A stretch of DNA of 64,000 bases from Lujinxingia vulgaris (GTDB taxonomy: Bacteria; Myxococcota_A; Bradymonadia; Bradymonadales; Bradymonadaceae), in NCBI RefSeq assembly GCF_007997015.1, contig NZ_VOSM01000006.1:124001-188000 (forward strand), read 5' to 3'. Positions within the stretch are counted from its first letter, which is position 1. The number at the start of each line of letters is the position of its first letter. The notes under the pieces were generated by a model, which made no database searches, had not been told where the DNA came from, and saw only the letters and a program-made list of their open reading frames with translations. Positions 15,564 to 23,777 of the stretch are shown here, piece by piece. The position numbers were made by a program, and so were the translations under genes.

Positions 15564-17117
15564 TTATGGGGTCTGGGCGGGCCGGGTGAATTCCTGAGGG
15601 GGGGAGGTGTGGCCGAGCCAGTAGTGGTGTTCGGTGGTGGTGAGGGTGAAGCGGCCGGTGGGGGTGGCCTCGGTGGTGTCGTCGAGGCGGTAGGGGGCGT
15701 CGGTGGGGTGGGGTTGGTGGAGCTGGGAGTCGACGTGGTGTTCGGTGAGGCGATTGTTCTCCAGATGCCAGACGGCGCGCTGGAGGATGGTGCCGTCTGG
15801 GGAGGTCAGGGTGCGGGCGGAGAGTCGGCCGTCAGCGTGGTAGTCGAAGTTTAGCGTGCGGGTGGGGATGGCGTGGGCGTCGGCGGTGAGGGTGCGCTCC
15901 AGGCGGTCGGAGAGGATGCGGCCGTCTCGAAGTTCGCGTCGGCGTTCGGCGCGCTCGATAAGTTGGCCCTCGTTCAAGCGCAGAATGTCTTCGCGGACCA
16001 TGTGGCCGGAGGTGTCGAAGTGGCGGGAGGTCTGCCAGTGGTCGCCTGGCTGGAAGGCGGCGGGCCAGGCGAAGCCCGCGCCGTCGTGGCCGACCCAGTA
16101 GTCGAGGCCAAAACGCAGGAAGAGGCCGTAGCCCTGGTAGGCGGTGGAGACGTGGAAGAGGTCGAGCTGCGGGGCGGGGCCGAGGAGCATGTAGACCACA
16201 TCGGCGGCGGGGTAACCGTGGGTGAGCGCGGTGGGAACTGGCGAGCATTGCTCGTCGGAGTGTGGGAGGGGGGACCAGGCGCCGTCGTTGGAGGGGAGGC
16301 CCATAAGGTGCGGCCAGTCGGGATGGGCGGCGTAGGAGTCGAGTAGGGCGGGGGCGGTCGCGTCGATATCGGCGTCGACGTGCATGGCCTGGAGGTGACC
16401 TTCGGGGGAGAAGTTCCAGCGCATGTGGAGGAGAGCTTCATCGTTGCGCTCGCGAATGAGCTCGACGGGGCGGCCAGCGTGGTAGATCCAGCTGGCGGAT
16501 TCGTGGGAGTCGTCGGGGAAGGTGCGGGTGGCGCGGGTGAGGCGGCCTTCGTCGTCGTAGTCGAAGAGGGTGCGGGTGAGCGCATTGTCGTTGAGGAGTT
16601 CGATGCTGATGAGGCGATCGTCCTCGTAGCTGTGGGTGAGCTCGGTGATCTGAGGGGGGCCTACAAAGCGCGTAAGGACCTGGGACTCGTGGATGAGGCG
16701 CTCCCGGTCGTCGAAGGTCCAGGTTCGCGCCACGGTGACGTCGTCGCTGGCGAGGGCGTCCTGAAATTCGATGAGGACGATGCGGCTGCCCTGCGGGTCG
16801 GCGAAGTGCCAGGTGGTGGTGCCGAAGATGTTGATGAGAGTCAGGGAGTGCTCATCGCAGGTCACCGCCGGGAAGTTGTCGACGGGGAGCGCGGGCACCT
16901 GGCAGTCGGGCAGGCTGCCGGTGAACTCGGGCGGTGGCTGCAGGCTGCTCGCTTCAGCTTGAGGCAGGCAGGTAGGGGCGGCCGGCTCGGCGGGTGGGGT
17001 GGGCTCGTCGAGGTTCCAGTCGGTGTCGGGGGATGGGGGTAAGGGGGCGGGGCCGCAGGCGGCCAGACCTGCGAGAAGGGTGAGGAGGGCGAAGTGTGCG
17101 GCTGGCGAGCGGTTCAT
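15564..17117 (-). CDS. Lipoprotein with YD/RHS-like repeats
   Basis: A 517-residue lipoprotein with signal MNRSPAAHFALLTLLAGLAAC and a GGAGA ribosome site. After a proline-rich linker come degenerate YD-type repeats such as LFDYDDEGRLTRATRTFPD, WNFSPEGHLQAMHV, WTFDDRERLIHESQV and LNFDYHADGRLSARTL. These beta-hairpin repeats occur in RHS/teneurin-like shells and other surface proteins; here they are few and there is no toxin domain, so a structural or binding role is more likely. A short AT-rich region separates it from the divergent LysR gene. Confidence 0.7.
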   Translation of the reverse strand: MNRSPAAHFALLTLLAGLAACGPAPLPPSPDTDWNLDEPTPPAEPAAPTCLPQAEASSLQPPPEFTGSLPDCQVPALPVDNFPAVTCDEHSLTLINIFGTTTWHFADPQGSRIVLIEFQDALASDDVTVARTWTFDDRERLIHESQVLTRFVGPPQITELTHSYEDDRLISIELLNDNALTRTLFDYDDEGRLTRATRTFPDDSHESASWIYHAGRPVELIRERNDEALLHMRWNFSPEGHLQAMHVDADIDATAPALLDSYAAHPDWPHLMGLPSNDGAWSPLPHSDEQCSPVPTALTHGYPAADVVYMLLGPAPQLDLFHVSTAYQGYGLFLRFGLDYWVGHDGAGFAWPAAFQPGDHWQTSRHFDTSGHMVREDILRLNEGQLIERAERRRELRDGRILSDRLERTLTADAHAIPTRTLNFDYHADGRLSARTLTSPDGTILQRAVWHLENNRLTEHHVDSQLHQPHPTDAPYRLDDTTEATPTGRFTLTTTEHHYWLGHTSPPQEFTRPAQTP

Positions 17118-17288
17118 GGCGGGATCTCCGGGCGAGTCGACGTCTCCGGGGGGAGCGCGCGGGTGGGTTGCGTCTGGAGATGAGTGTGCCGAAGAGATGG
17201 TCTGAATAAAATTTGAATGTTTTTGATGGGTTGTTCAGGTATTCTTTATGATGCTGACGTTGAAGAAAGCTGAGATGGAGGTGAGGGC

Positions 17289-18224
17289 GTGGCGGAGCAG
17301 CAGCGAGGGGCGTGGGCGGGGGTGAGTCTGGAGGCGATCTGGAACTGGTTGCCGGCGTTTCGGGCCGTGGCCGAGGCGGAGCATTTGCCGACGGCGGCAG
17401 CGCGCTTGCACGTGAGCTCGCCGGCGCTCTCGCGGACGGTGCGGCTTTTGGAGGAGCACCTGGAGGTGGAGCTCTTTAACCGGGTGGGGCGGAGGCTTGT
17501 GCTCAACACCGCCGGGGAGCAGCTGCTGGCGGCGGTGCAGGAGGCGATGGGCGGGTTGGGGAGGGTGGTGGAAGAGGTGCAGGTTGAGGGGGTAGGGGGG
17601 AGGTTGAGGGTGGGGTCGCTGGGGGTGCTGACGAACTCGTTTGTGCTGCCGGCGGCGCTGGCGTTGTGCGAGCGGCATCCGCAGCTTTTGCCGATGCTGG
17701 AGAACCATCGGCCACGAGATGCCAACGAGAAGCTCTGGCGAGGGGAGTTGGATGTGGCGTTTTATTACGAGGGGCTGAGCGCACCGGGGGTGGAGGTGGA
17801 GGAGCTGGGGCGGATCGGGGCGTCGGTGTACTGCGGGAAGGGACATCCGCTCTTTGAGCGGGCGGCGGAGGTGGGGGAAGAGGAGGTGTTGTGCTGGCCC
17901 TTCTCGGTGCCGCAGGTGGGCGATAGCGGGCAGGTGATGGACGGTTGGCCGGTGGATGTGTCGCGGCGAGTGGGGATGCAGATCACGTTGTTGACGACGA
18001 ACGTGGAGGTGTGTCGAAGCGGGAGGTTTGTGACGGTGCTGCCGGATGTGGCGGCGCGGCCGTGGGTGGAGCGGGGGGAGGTGCGGCGGGTGGGGTTTGA
18101 GGGGTTGGAGGGGATTCGGGTGTTCGGGGCGGTGCGGGAGCAGGAGGTCGGGCGTAGTGGGGCGCGGGAGATGTTGGAGGAGGTGGGGCGGAGGGTGCGT
18201 GAGGATCTTTTGGTCAGGGAGTGA
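17289..18224 (+). CDS. LysR-family transcriptional regulator
   Basis: A 311-residue LysR regulator. The winged helix-turn-helix spans about residues 15-75 (AFRAVAEAEHLPTAAARLHV, then SSPALSRTVRLLEEHLEVEL and FNRVGRRLVLNTAGEQLLAA), followed by a periplasmic-binding-like effector domain (about 100-305). Start is the GTG after GGAGGTGAGG. It is divergent from the RHS-like lipoprotein gene, and LysR proteins commonly regulate the divergent neighbour. The 170-bp intergenic region holds AT-rich sequence with two TGAAT direct repeats near 17199-17218 but no clear T-N11-A site. Ligand unknown. Confidence 0.88.
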   Translation: MAEQQRGAWAGVSLEAIWNWLPAFRAVAEAEHLPTAAARLHVSSPALSRTVRLLEEHLEVELFNRVGRRLVLNTAGEQLLAAVQEAMGGLGRVVEEVQVEGVGGRLRVGSLGVLTNSFVLPAALALCERHPQLLPMLENHRPRDANEKLWRGELDVAFYYEGLSAPGVEVEELGRIGASVYCGKGHPLFERAAEVGEEEVLCWPFSVPQVGDSGQVMDGWPVDVSRRVGMQITLLTTNVEVCRSGRFVTVLPDVAARPWVERGEVRRVGFEGLEGIRVFGAVREQEVGRSGAREMLEEVGRRVREDLLVRE

Positions 18225-18239
18225 TGGTGGGGTTGGGGG

Positions 18240-18613
18240 GAGCGTGGGTCGTGTTGGAGCGCGTGTTTATGCGGGTGAGAGGTGACCGTGGGTCGTTTCG
18301 GGATGTGACCGTGGGTCGTGTTGGAGCGAGTATTTGTGCGGGTGAGAGGTGACCGTGGGGCGTGTTTTCACGAGGTCAAAAAATGACCGTGGGTCGTGTT
18401 TGGGGGATGACCGTGGGTCGTGTTTTCACGAGGTCAAAAAAGTGACCGTGGGTCGTGTGTGTGGGTGACCGTGGGTCGCATCATCGCGAGCAATGATGGG
18501 GTCAAAAAATGACCGTGGGTCGTTGCGGTGTGGGGTGATGCAGTGGGGTAGGAGGGTGACCGTGGGAGGCGCTCGGGGCAGTGTTTATGCGGGTGAGGCG
18601 TGACCCACGGTCG
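18240..18613. repeat. GACC-NNN-GGTC dyad array (18.4 kb)
   Basis: About ten dyads, almost all GTG-centred in the plus orientation, ending in one CAC-centred copy at 18602. Several spacers carry TTTATGCGGGTGA; others carry a distinct TTTTCACGAGGTCAAAAAA block seen only here. Lies between the LysR stop and the convergent RCC1 lipoprotein gene. Confidence 0.9.
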
Positions 18614-18639
18614 GTGCGGAGGGGGAGGTGTGTGGGGAG

Positions 18640-19764
18640 TTAGTCGGTGGCGTTTTCGAGTTTTCTGCAGGCGATTTGGTGGTCGCCCTGGATGCCGCAG
18701 ATGCCGCCCATGGCGCCGTGCATGGCGCGGGTCTGGGAGAGGAGAGGGGTGGCGTTGAAGCGCGTCGCGGAGTCGGCGGGGGCGTCGGGCGGGCCGCCGG
18801 CGCAGAAGACGGTGGCCTCGATGTTGCGGAAGCAGACGGCGGCTCCGGAGGTGGCGAGCTCGGAGAGGGCGATGGCGCCGGGGACGGGGGTGGGCTCGGC
18901 GCGGGGGAGGCGGTCGCCCAGGCCGAGCTGGCCGAAGGTGTTGTCGCCCCAGCAGTTCAGGGTGCGCTCGGGGCCGGTGACGGTGCAGGTGTGGTAGCCG
19001 GCTGCGGCGATGGCGTGTGCGGGCTCGGAGAGTTGGAGTTTGAGGGGGGCGGTGGCGATGTCGCCTTCGGTGGTGATGCCCAGAGCGCCGTGGCGGTTGT
19101 GGCCCCAGCAGTAGACTTCGCCGGATTCGGTGAGGGCGCAGGTGTGCTCGAGGCCTGCGGCAAGGGCGATGGCTTTTTCGTCGAGGTTTATTGGCTTTGG
19201 GGTGGGGTCTGGCTGTGAGGTCTGGCCGCGGCCGAGCTGTCCGCGGCGGTTTTCGCCCCAGCAGAAGACCTGGCCTTCCCGGGTCAGGGCGCAGGCGTGG
19301 TAGGCGCCGAGCGTGGCCGAGGCGAGGGGGGGAAGTCCGGCGATGCGCACGGGCATGGGGCTGTCGTCGGCGTCGGTGTCCGGGCCGAGCAGGCCGCTTT
19401 CGTTTCCGCCCCAGCACCAGAGGGCGCCGTCGGAGTCCCAGGCGCAGCTGTTGTGGATGGGGGAGAGGGTGATGCCGGCGGCCTCGCGGAGGCCTTCGAC
19501 GGGTTGGAGCTCGGCGCGGGTTGTGTGGGTGTTGTCGCCGAGCTGTCCGGCGGCGTTGGCGCCGGCGCACCAGACCTGTCCGTCGGCGCCGAGGGCGCAG
19601 GCGTGTTCGGCGGACATCAGAAAGAGGGAGGTGGCGGGGCGTGTGGCCTCATCGGGGGTGGTGTTGCGCTCGTTGCGATCGCAAGCAGCGAGCGCGCCAA
19701 TGCCGGTGAGCAGGGCCAGGAGGATGGTGAGCTGGCGAGGGGTGGGGAGGGGCATCATCAACAT
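18640..19764 (-). CDS. RCC1-repeat lipoprotein
   Basis: About 374 residues from the ATG at 19764 (a GTG two codons upstream is also possible; no ribosome site decides). Signal and lipobox LAAC are followed by at least five RCC1-like blades of the form H-A-C-A-L...G-x-V-x-C-W-G-x-N...G-Q-L-G, for example VFCWGENRRGQLGRG and LNCWGDNTFGQLGLGD. These predict a beta-propeller. Each blade has paired cysteines (CAL / CWG) that are extra to eukaryotic RCC1 and probably form disulfides outside the cell. RCC1-type propellers are common in secreted proteins of Myxococcota; partner unknown. Confidence 0.87.
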   Translation of the reverse strand: MLMMPLPTPRQLTILLALLTGIGALAACDRNERNTTPDEATRPATSLFLMSAEHACALGADGQVWCAGANAAGQLGDNTHTTRAELQPVEGLREAAGITLSPIHNSCAWDSDGALWCWGGNESGLLGPDTDADDSPMPVRIAGLPPLASATLGAYHACALTREGQVFCWGENRRGQLGRGQTSQPDPTPKPINLDEKAIALAAGLEHTCALTESGEVYCWGHNRHGALGITTEGDIATAPLKLQLSEPAHAIAAAGYHTCTVTGPERTLNCWGDNTFGQLGLGDRLPRAEPTPVPGAIALSELATSGAAVCFRNIEATVFCAGGPPDAPADSATRFNATPLLSQTRAMHGAMGGICGIQGDHQIACRKLENATD

Positions 19765-19818
19765 CGTCACTGGCGAGGGTGGTGGGGGAGGAGAGCGCGT
19801 GGGGCTGGCGCGTCAATG

Positions 19819-20085
19819 TAGCATGTTGGCGGAGGAGGTCGAGGGGGCGTGTGGGTGGGGTGGAGGCAGTGAAGTGCCTCGGTTGAGGTGGGTTGTGGAT
19901 GACCGCGTAGCATGTTGGCGGAGGAGGTCGAGGGGGCGTGTGGGTGGGGTGGAGGCAGTGAAGTGCCTCGGTTGAGGTGGGTTGTGGATGACCGCGTAGC
20001 ATGTTGGCGGAGGAGGTCGAGGGGGCGTGTGGGTGGGGTGGAGGCAGTGAAGTGCCTCGGTTGAGGTGGGTTGTGGATGACCGCG
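19819..20085. repeat. Three perfect tandem 89-bp repeats
   Basis: Units start with TAGCATGTTGGCGG at 19819, 19908 and 19997 and read as identical over 89 bp. Each ends in TGGATGACCGCGG/T, a partial dyad arm. Perfect identity points to very recent expansion or active homogenisation. Non-coding, upstream of the RCC1 gene on its 5' side. Confidence 0.93.
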
Positions 20086-20102
20086 GGACGCGAAAGGTTG
20101 AG

Positions 20103-20165
20103 TGTTTATGCGGGTGAGCGGTGACCCCGGGGGCGTTGCGTAGCGGCGACCCCGGGTCATGGGTG
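20103..20165. repeat. Dyad pair with TTTATGCGGGTGA block
   Basis: GTTTATGCGGGTGAGCGGTG followed by GACCCCGGGGG and GACCCCGGGTC. A short continuation of the repeat field after the 89-bp units. Confidence 0.8.
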
Positions 20166-20328
20166 AGGCTGAGCGTTGCGACGTGTTTAGGGGCTGCAAA
20201 ACAGTCTGGCGAGGTCTGTGTTGACGTCGATGGCTCTCTTCGCTATCGCTTAAGCATCGCAAAACCAATGTGGGTCAACCGGGCCAGCCGCGCGTATGCG
20301 GTCGGCGCAACCTCAAGTGGGGAAAGTT

Positions 20329-20763
20329 ATGCGTATGGATGTGTTGCAGGGTCGTATTCTTGCGATGGTGATGATGGTGGTGTTTGCGCTGGCCGCCGGA
20401 TGTGGCGAGTTAGGCAGTGATGAGCCCGACACGGATCATTTTGTGGGGACGTATCAGGGGACGGCGACGCTGAGCGGTTCGGGCTCGCAGACGTATACGA
20501 CCGATATTGTGGTGACGGCGGGGACGACGGCAGATTTGATTATTTCGGTGGCCGATCTGCGTAATTTGCGGGCGACGGTGCAGGGAGATACGTCGTTTTC
20601 GATCGACTCTCAGAGCGTGAACCTGACCGACGCGAACGGCAACGCGTTTTCGGTGACGGCTCAGGGAAATGGGACGGTTGTGGGCAATATTTTTACGCTG
20701 AATGCGACGCTCTCTTCGCCCAACGGGACGTTGACGTTGAGCGCGAATGGCAACCGCCTCTGA
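20329..20763 (+). CDS. Small lipoprotein, beta-rich, function unknown
   Basis: 144 residues from the ATG at 20329, chosen because GGGGAAAG lies just upstream and it gives a sensible signal peptide with lipobox LAAGC; an ATG 11 codons earlier is less likely. The mature protein is Thr/Ser/Asn-rich with alternating strands (VGTYQGTATLSGSGSQTYTT, TLTLSANGNRL), similar in style to short lipid-binding or adhesin-like beta sheets. No family recognised. Followed by a clear terminator. Codons are more AT-rich than in neighbouring genes. Confidence 0.75.
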   Translation: MRMDVLQGRILAMVMMVVFALAAGCGELGSDEPDTDHFVGTYQGTATLSGSGSQTYTTDIVVTAGTTADLIISVADLRNLRATVQGDTSFSIDSQSVNLTDANGNAFSVTAQGNGTVVGNIFTLNATLSSPNGTLTLSANGNRL

Positions 20764-20800
20764 GACGCATTCAGGCGGCAAAGAAGGTGGTTTGAAGTGG

Positions 20801-20832
20801 AACCCACGTCCGATTCGGGCGTGGGTTTTTTG
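20801..20832 (+). terminator. Rho-independent terminator after the small lipoprotein gene
   Basis: Arms AACCCACG (20801-20808) and CGTGGGTT (20820-20827) followed by a T-tract. Located 38 bp after the stop at 20763. Confidence 0.85.
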
Positions 20833-20879
20833 TGGTCGGGGAGGGGGACGGGGGATGCGCGAGGGGGCGGATGAGCGAC

Positions 20880-20932
20880 CGTGGGTCGCGAGAAGTTGTG
20901 TGTTTATGCGGGGCAGGTGTGACCCCCCGTTG
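20880..20932. repeat. Single dyad cassette
   Basis: GACCGTGGGTC, a spacer with TGTGTTTATGCGGGGC, and a decayed second dyad (GACCCCCCGTT). Confidence 0.75.
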
Positions 20933-20956
20933 GTTTGATTGGGGATGTTCCAGGGG

Positions 20957-21000
20957 CAAAAAGCCACGAGCCGGGCTCCCTGATGGGGCCCGGCTCGTGG
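20957..21000 (-). terminator. Terminator of the Cys-rich lipoprotein gene
   Basis: Arms CCACGAGCCGGGC (20964-20976) and GCCCGGCTCGTGG (20988-21000); on the minus strand the stem is followed by CTTTTTG. It lies 32 bp past the stop of the gene ending at 21033. Confidence 0.85.
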
Positions 21001-21032
21001 GGAAGTGTTGCGTTTACGGCGTCTCTCGGGGG

Positions 21033-22994
21033 TTAGCCGACGATGCAGATGCCGCTGTCTCCGGAGCGGGCGCACATGCCGCTGCAGCAGTCGCTGTTGT
21101 AGACGCAGGACTGCGTGGCGGTGCGGCAGGCGGCCGTGCCGCAGAAGCCTTCTTCGCAGCTCAGCGGGGCGCAGCAGTCGCCACTGGAGGAGCAGGCCTC
21201 ATCGAGGCTGGAGCAGACGGGCTCGGGATCGGGGTCGGTGTCGCCGGCGTCAGGGTTACCGGCGTCGGGATCAGGGTCGGTATCGCCGGCGTCGGGATCG
21301 GGATCAGGATCGGTGTCGCCGGCGTCGGGATCGGGGTCGGCAGGATCGGGATCGGTATCGGGTTCTTCGACGGGGATCTCACAGACTTCGCCGGAGCGCT
21401 GCACCTGGCGGTCGTAGTGGATGGAGACCGGGGCGGTGATTTGCACTTCGTTGGCGAAGATGCCGCCGAAGATTTCCACGTTATCGACGATCTGGACGCG
21501 GCCCGGGTAGACGTAGATGAAGCCGCCGACGAGCACGTCGCTGGTGATCTGGAGGCGCTCTCCGCTGATGTAGAAGCGGGTGTTGGCGGGGTAGTTGGGC
21601 GAGCCGAGCTCCATGCCGGCGGCGTTGATGGCGCCGTCGATGAAGACGTCGAGTTCGGCGTCGGGAGATGCTTTGATGACGAGGCGGCCGGCGTTGATGT
21701 CGCCGCCGATGAAGATGGCAGAGCGGCCGGTGGAGTGGATGACGACCTCACCGGCGGTGTTGATGCCGTCGAGGTAGTACTGGCCGCAGGGGAGCTCGAG
21801 GCGGCGCACCGAGCCGTCCATCATGGCGTCAGATTCAAGGCCGATGGCGTCGTTGTCGTTGAAGGTGGCGCGACGGGCGACGAGGGCTTCGACGGGGACG
21901 CGCTCGTCTTCTTCGCAGCCGCAGGGGGGCGCGACGGAGACCGGATCACGGACGAGGTTGCCATAGGTGATACCGCCACCGATGGTGCCGGAGTTGGGGA
22001 TGGTCAATGTCTTGTCGATGACGAAAGAGCCGGAGATCTCCTGGGCGATGAACGCGTTCTCGGCGACGGTGGTGGTGTTGGAGGAGTTGGCCGAGATGCC
22101 GCCGACGTGAAGTTCACCGCGGATGTCGTTCTGGGCGGCGTTCCAGCCCAGGGAGCCGCCGGGGCCGACCCAGACCGAGCCGCCGATGTCGTTGGCGCTG
22201 TTGGTGTTGAACTCGCTGTTGGCGCCGACGCTACCGCCGAGCGAGCCGGGGAGGTAGGGGCCTTCGCGGCTGTCAAAGGCGTCGGTGTTCATGCCGGCGG
22301 TGAAGCGGGCGTCGCTGCAGATGCACATCGCCCAGCGAAAGGTCTCTTCGGCGACGTCGCCGGAGCAGAGGTCGTCGTTGACCTCATCGAAACGGACGGG
22401 GGGGCCGCCGCCGGCGCAGAAGGCGGGCTCTTCAAAGGCGAGTGCGGGGACGCAGGCGCTTTCGACACAGCCTTCACCTTCGCCGCAGGCGATGCCGCAG
22501 CCGCCGCAGTTGTTGTTGTCGGTCTGGAAGGCGACGCATTCGCGATCGCAGACGTTTTCGCCGGGGCGACACTCTTCGAGGCAGAAGCCGCCGGAGCAGG
22601 CTTCATTTTCACCGCAGGTGATGCCGCAGCCGCCGCAGTTGTCGGGGTCGGTCTTGGGGCTGGTGCAGACGTCGTCGCAGATGAGCTGATACTCGCCAGC
22701 GCAGGCAAAGCGATCGGGGTCGTCGACGGGGTCGGTGGGGGTGGAGGGGCCGGCGTCGGCGTCGGCGTCGGGATCGCCACCGTCATCGACCGTGGTATCG
22801 GCATCGCCGGAGTCGCCAGGGTCGCCGGAGTCACCCGGGTCGCTGGAGTCGCCAGGGTCGCCGGAGTCACCAGGGTCGCCGGAGTCGGAGGTGGTGCCCG
22901 TGTCGGTGTCGGTCACTTCATCGGAACATCCCAGGGGGATGAGGCTCAGTGAGAGCACCGCGCATAAGGTGAGGAGAGCGCGTGAATTCAACAT
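21033..22994 (-). CDS. Large Cys-rich lipoprotein with acidic repeats and beta-helix-like core
   Basis: 653 residues from the ATG at 22994; a start seven codons earlier is possible. Signal with lipobox PLGC, then a Ser/Gly/Asp linker (DPGDSGDPGDS). Next are two Cys modules of the form CGGCGITCGENEAC / CGGCGIACGEGEGC, common in secreted myxobacterial proteins. A ~250-residue core rich in Gly/Asn/Ile with repeated hydrophobic strands (GGSVWVGPGGSLGWNAAQND, VEIFGGIFANEVQI) looks like the adhesin-like domains near pilus assembly proteins (DUF7305-like; inferred). A DPDPDAGDTD repeat stalk precedes a C-terminal domain with about twelve cysteines. A surface adhesin or structural role is likely. The gene ends at a strong terminator. 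Confidence 0.75.
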   Translation of the reverse strand: MLNSRALLTLCAVLSLSLIPLGCSDEVTDTDTGTTSDSGDPGDSGDPGDSSDPGDSGDPGDSGDADTTVDDGGDPDADADAGPSTPTDPVDDPDRFACAGEYQLICDDVCTSPKTDPDNCGGCGITCGENEACSGGFCLEECRPGENVCDRECVAFQTDNNNCGGCGIACGEGEGCVESACVPALAFEEPAFCAGGGPPVRFDEVNDDLCSGDVAEETFRWAMCICSDARFTAGMNTDAFDSREGPYLPGSLGGSVGANSEFNTNSANDIGGSVWVGPGGSLGWNAAQNDIRGELHVGGISANSSNTTTVAENAFIAQEISGSFVIDKTLTIPNSGTIGGGITYGNLVRDPVSVAPPCGCEEDERVPVEALVARRATFNDNDAIGLESDAMMDGSVRRLELPCGQYYLDGINTAGEVVIHSTGRSAIFIGGDINAGRLVIKASPDAELDVFIDGAINAAGMELGSPNYPANTRFYISGERLQITSDVLVGGFIYVYPGRVQIVDNVEIFGGIFANEVQITAPVSIHYDRQVQRSGEVCEIPVEEPDTDPDPADPDPDAGDTDPDPDPDAGDTDPDPDAGNPDAGDTDPDPEPVCSSLDEACSSSGDCCAPLSCEEGFCGTAACRTATQSCVYNSDCCSGMCARSGDSGICIVG

Positions 22995-23213
22995 ACATTG
23001 CTCCTGCCTGGTCATCGATCAGGTTAAGTGATCGGCGAGTTGTTAGACGAAAGGTCTGGGATCGATGGTGGAGGAAGTTGAGGGGGATCTCAAGAGGCGT
23101 GGTCGTAAGATGTTGTAACGGATGAGGTGGGCGGGGACGTGAGGGGTGCGAGGTCTACGAGGTGGATAAGAGGGGGCGGTTGTGTATGGGGTGTGTGTGT
23201 GTGAGGGAAGGGT

Positions 23214-23412
23214 AACCGTGGGTCATGGTTTGGATGACCGTGGGACGGGTGGGAGAGGTGACCGTGGGTCGGGGAGGGGTGACCGTGGGTCAGGGTTTGG
23301 GTGACCGTGGGTCAGGGTTTTGGTGACCGTGGGTCGGGTGACCGTGGGTCAGGGTTTTGGTGACCGTGGGTCGGGTGACCGTGGGTCATGATATAGATGA
23401 CCGCGGGTCGGG
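23214..23412. repeat. GACC-NNN-GGTC dyad array, homogeneous GTG type
   Basis: About ten GACCGTGGGTC copies separated by short AGGGTTTTGGT-like spacers, giving regular 22-bp steps, with some 15-bp steps (spacer GGGT). The TTTATGCGGGTGA block is absent here. Upstream of the Cys-rich lipoprotein gene. Confidence 0.9.
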
Positions 23413-23487
23413 TGGGAGAGGTGAAGATTACGAGGGAAATGCGTTTGAAACGATGATGATGGGGGAGGTTTCATGCGGTGGAGGTCT

Positions 23488-23672
23488 GACCCAGGGTTAT
23501 CTTGAGGGGGGGATGATCGGGTTGGTAGGTTTGACCCAGGGTCATCTTGAGGGGGGGCTGGCGAAGCTGTGGGAGGCTGATCCAGGGTTGAGGAAGGATG
23601 AGTATTTATGCGGCAGAGTGGTGACTCAGGGTCGAGGAAGGATAAGTATTTATGCGGTTGAACGGTGACCCA
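23488..23672. repeat. GACC-NNN-GGTC dyad array, CAG type
   Basis: Dyads here mostly have the CAG centre (GACCCAGGGTT/C), with spacers ATCTTGAGGGGGG and GTATTTATGCGG. The switch of centre from the adjacent GTG array suggests each array expanded locally. Confidence 0.85.
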
Positions 23673-23717
23673 GGGTTGATCTGAGATTGGGATCTGGGGG
23701 CGTTTTCATCAGCAAGA

Positions 23718-23756
23718 AAAGACGAGCGCCACTCCCGGAAAGAAGTGGCGCTCGGA
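23718..23756 (-). terminator. Probable terminator of the metalloprotease gene
   Basis: Arms GAGCGCCACT (23724-23733) and AGTGGCGCTC (23744-23753), with a moderately U-rich stretch (CTTTTCTTG) on the minus-strand side. About 25 bp past the stop at 23778. Confidence 0.7.
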
Positions 23757-23777
23757 GGTAAAGGCGGAGAAGGAGGA

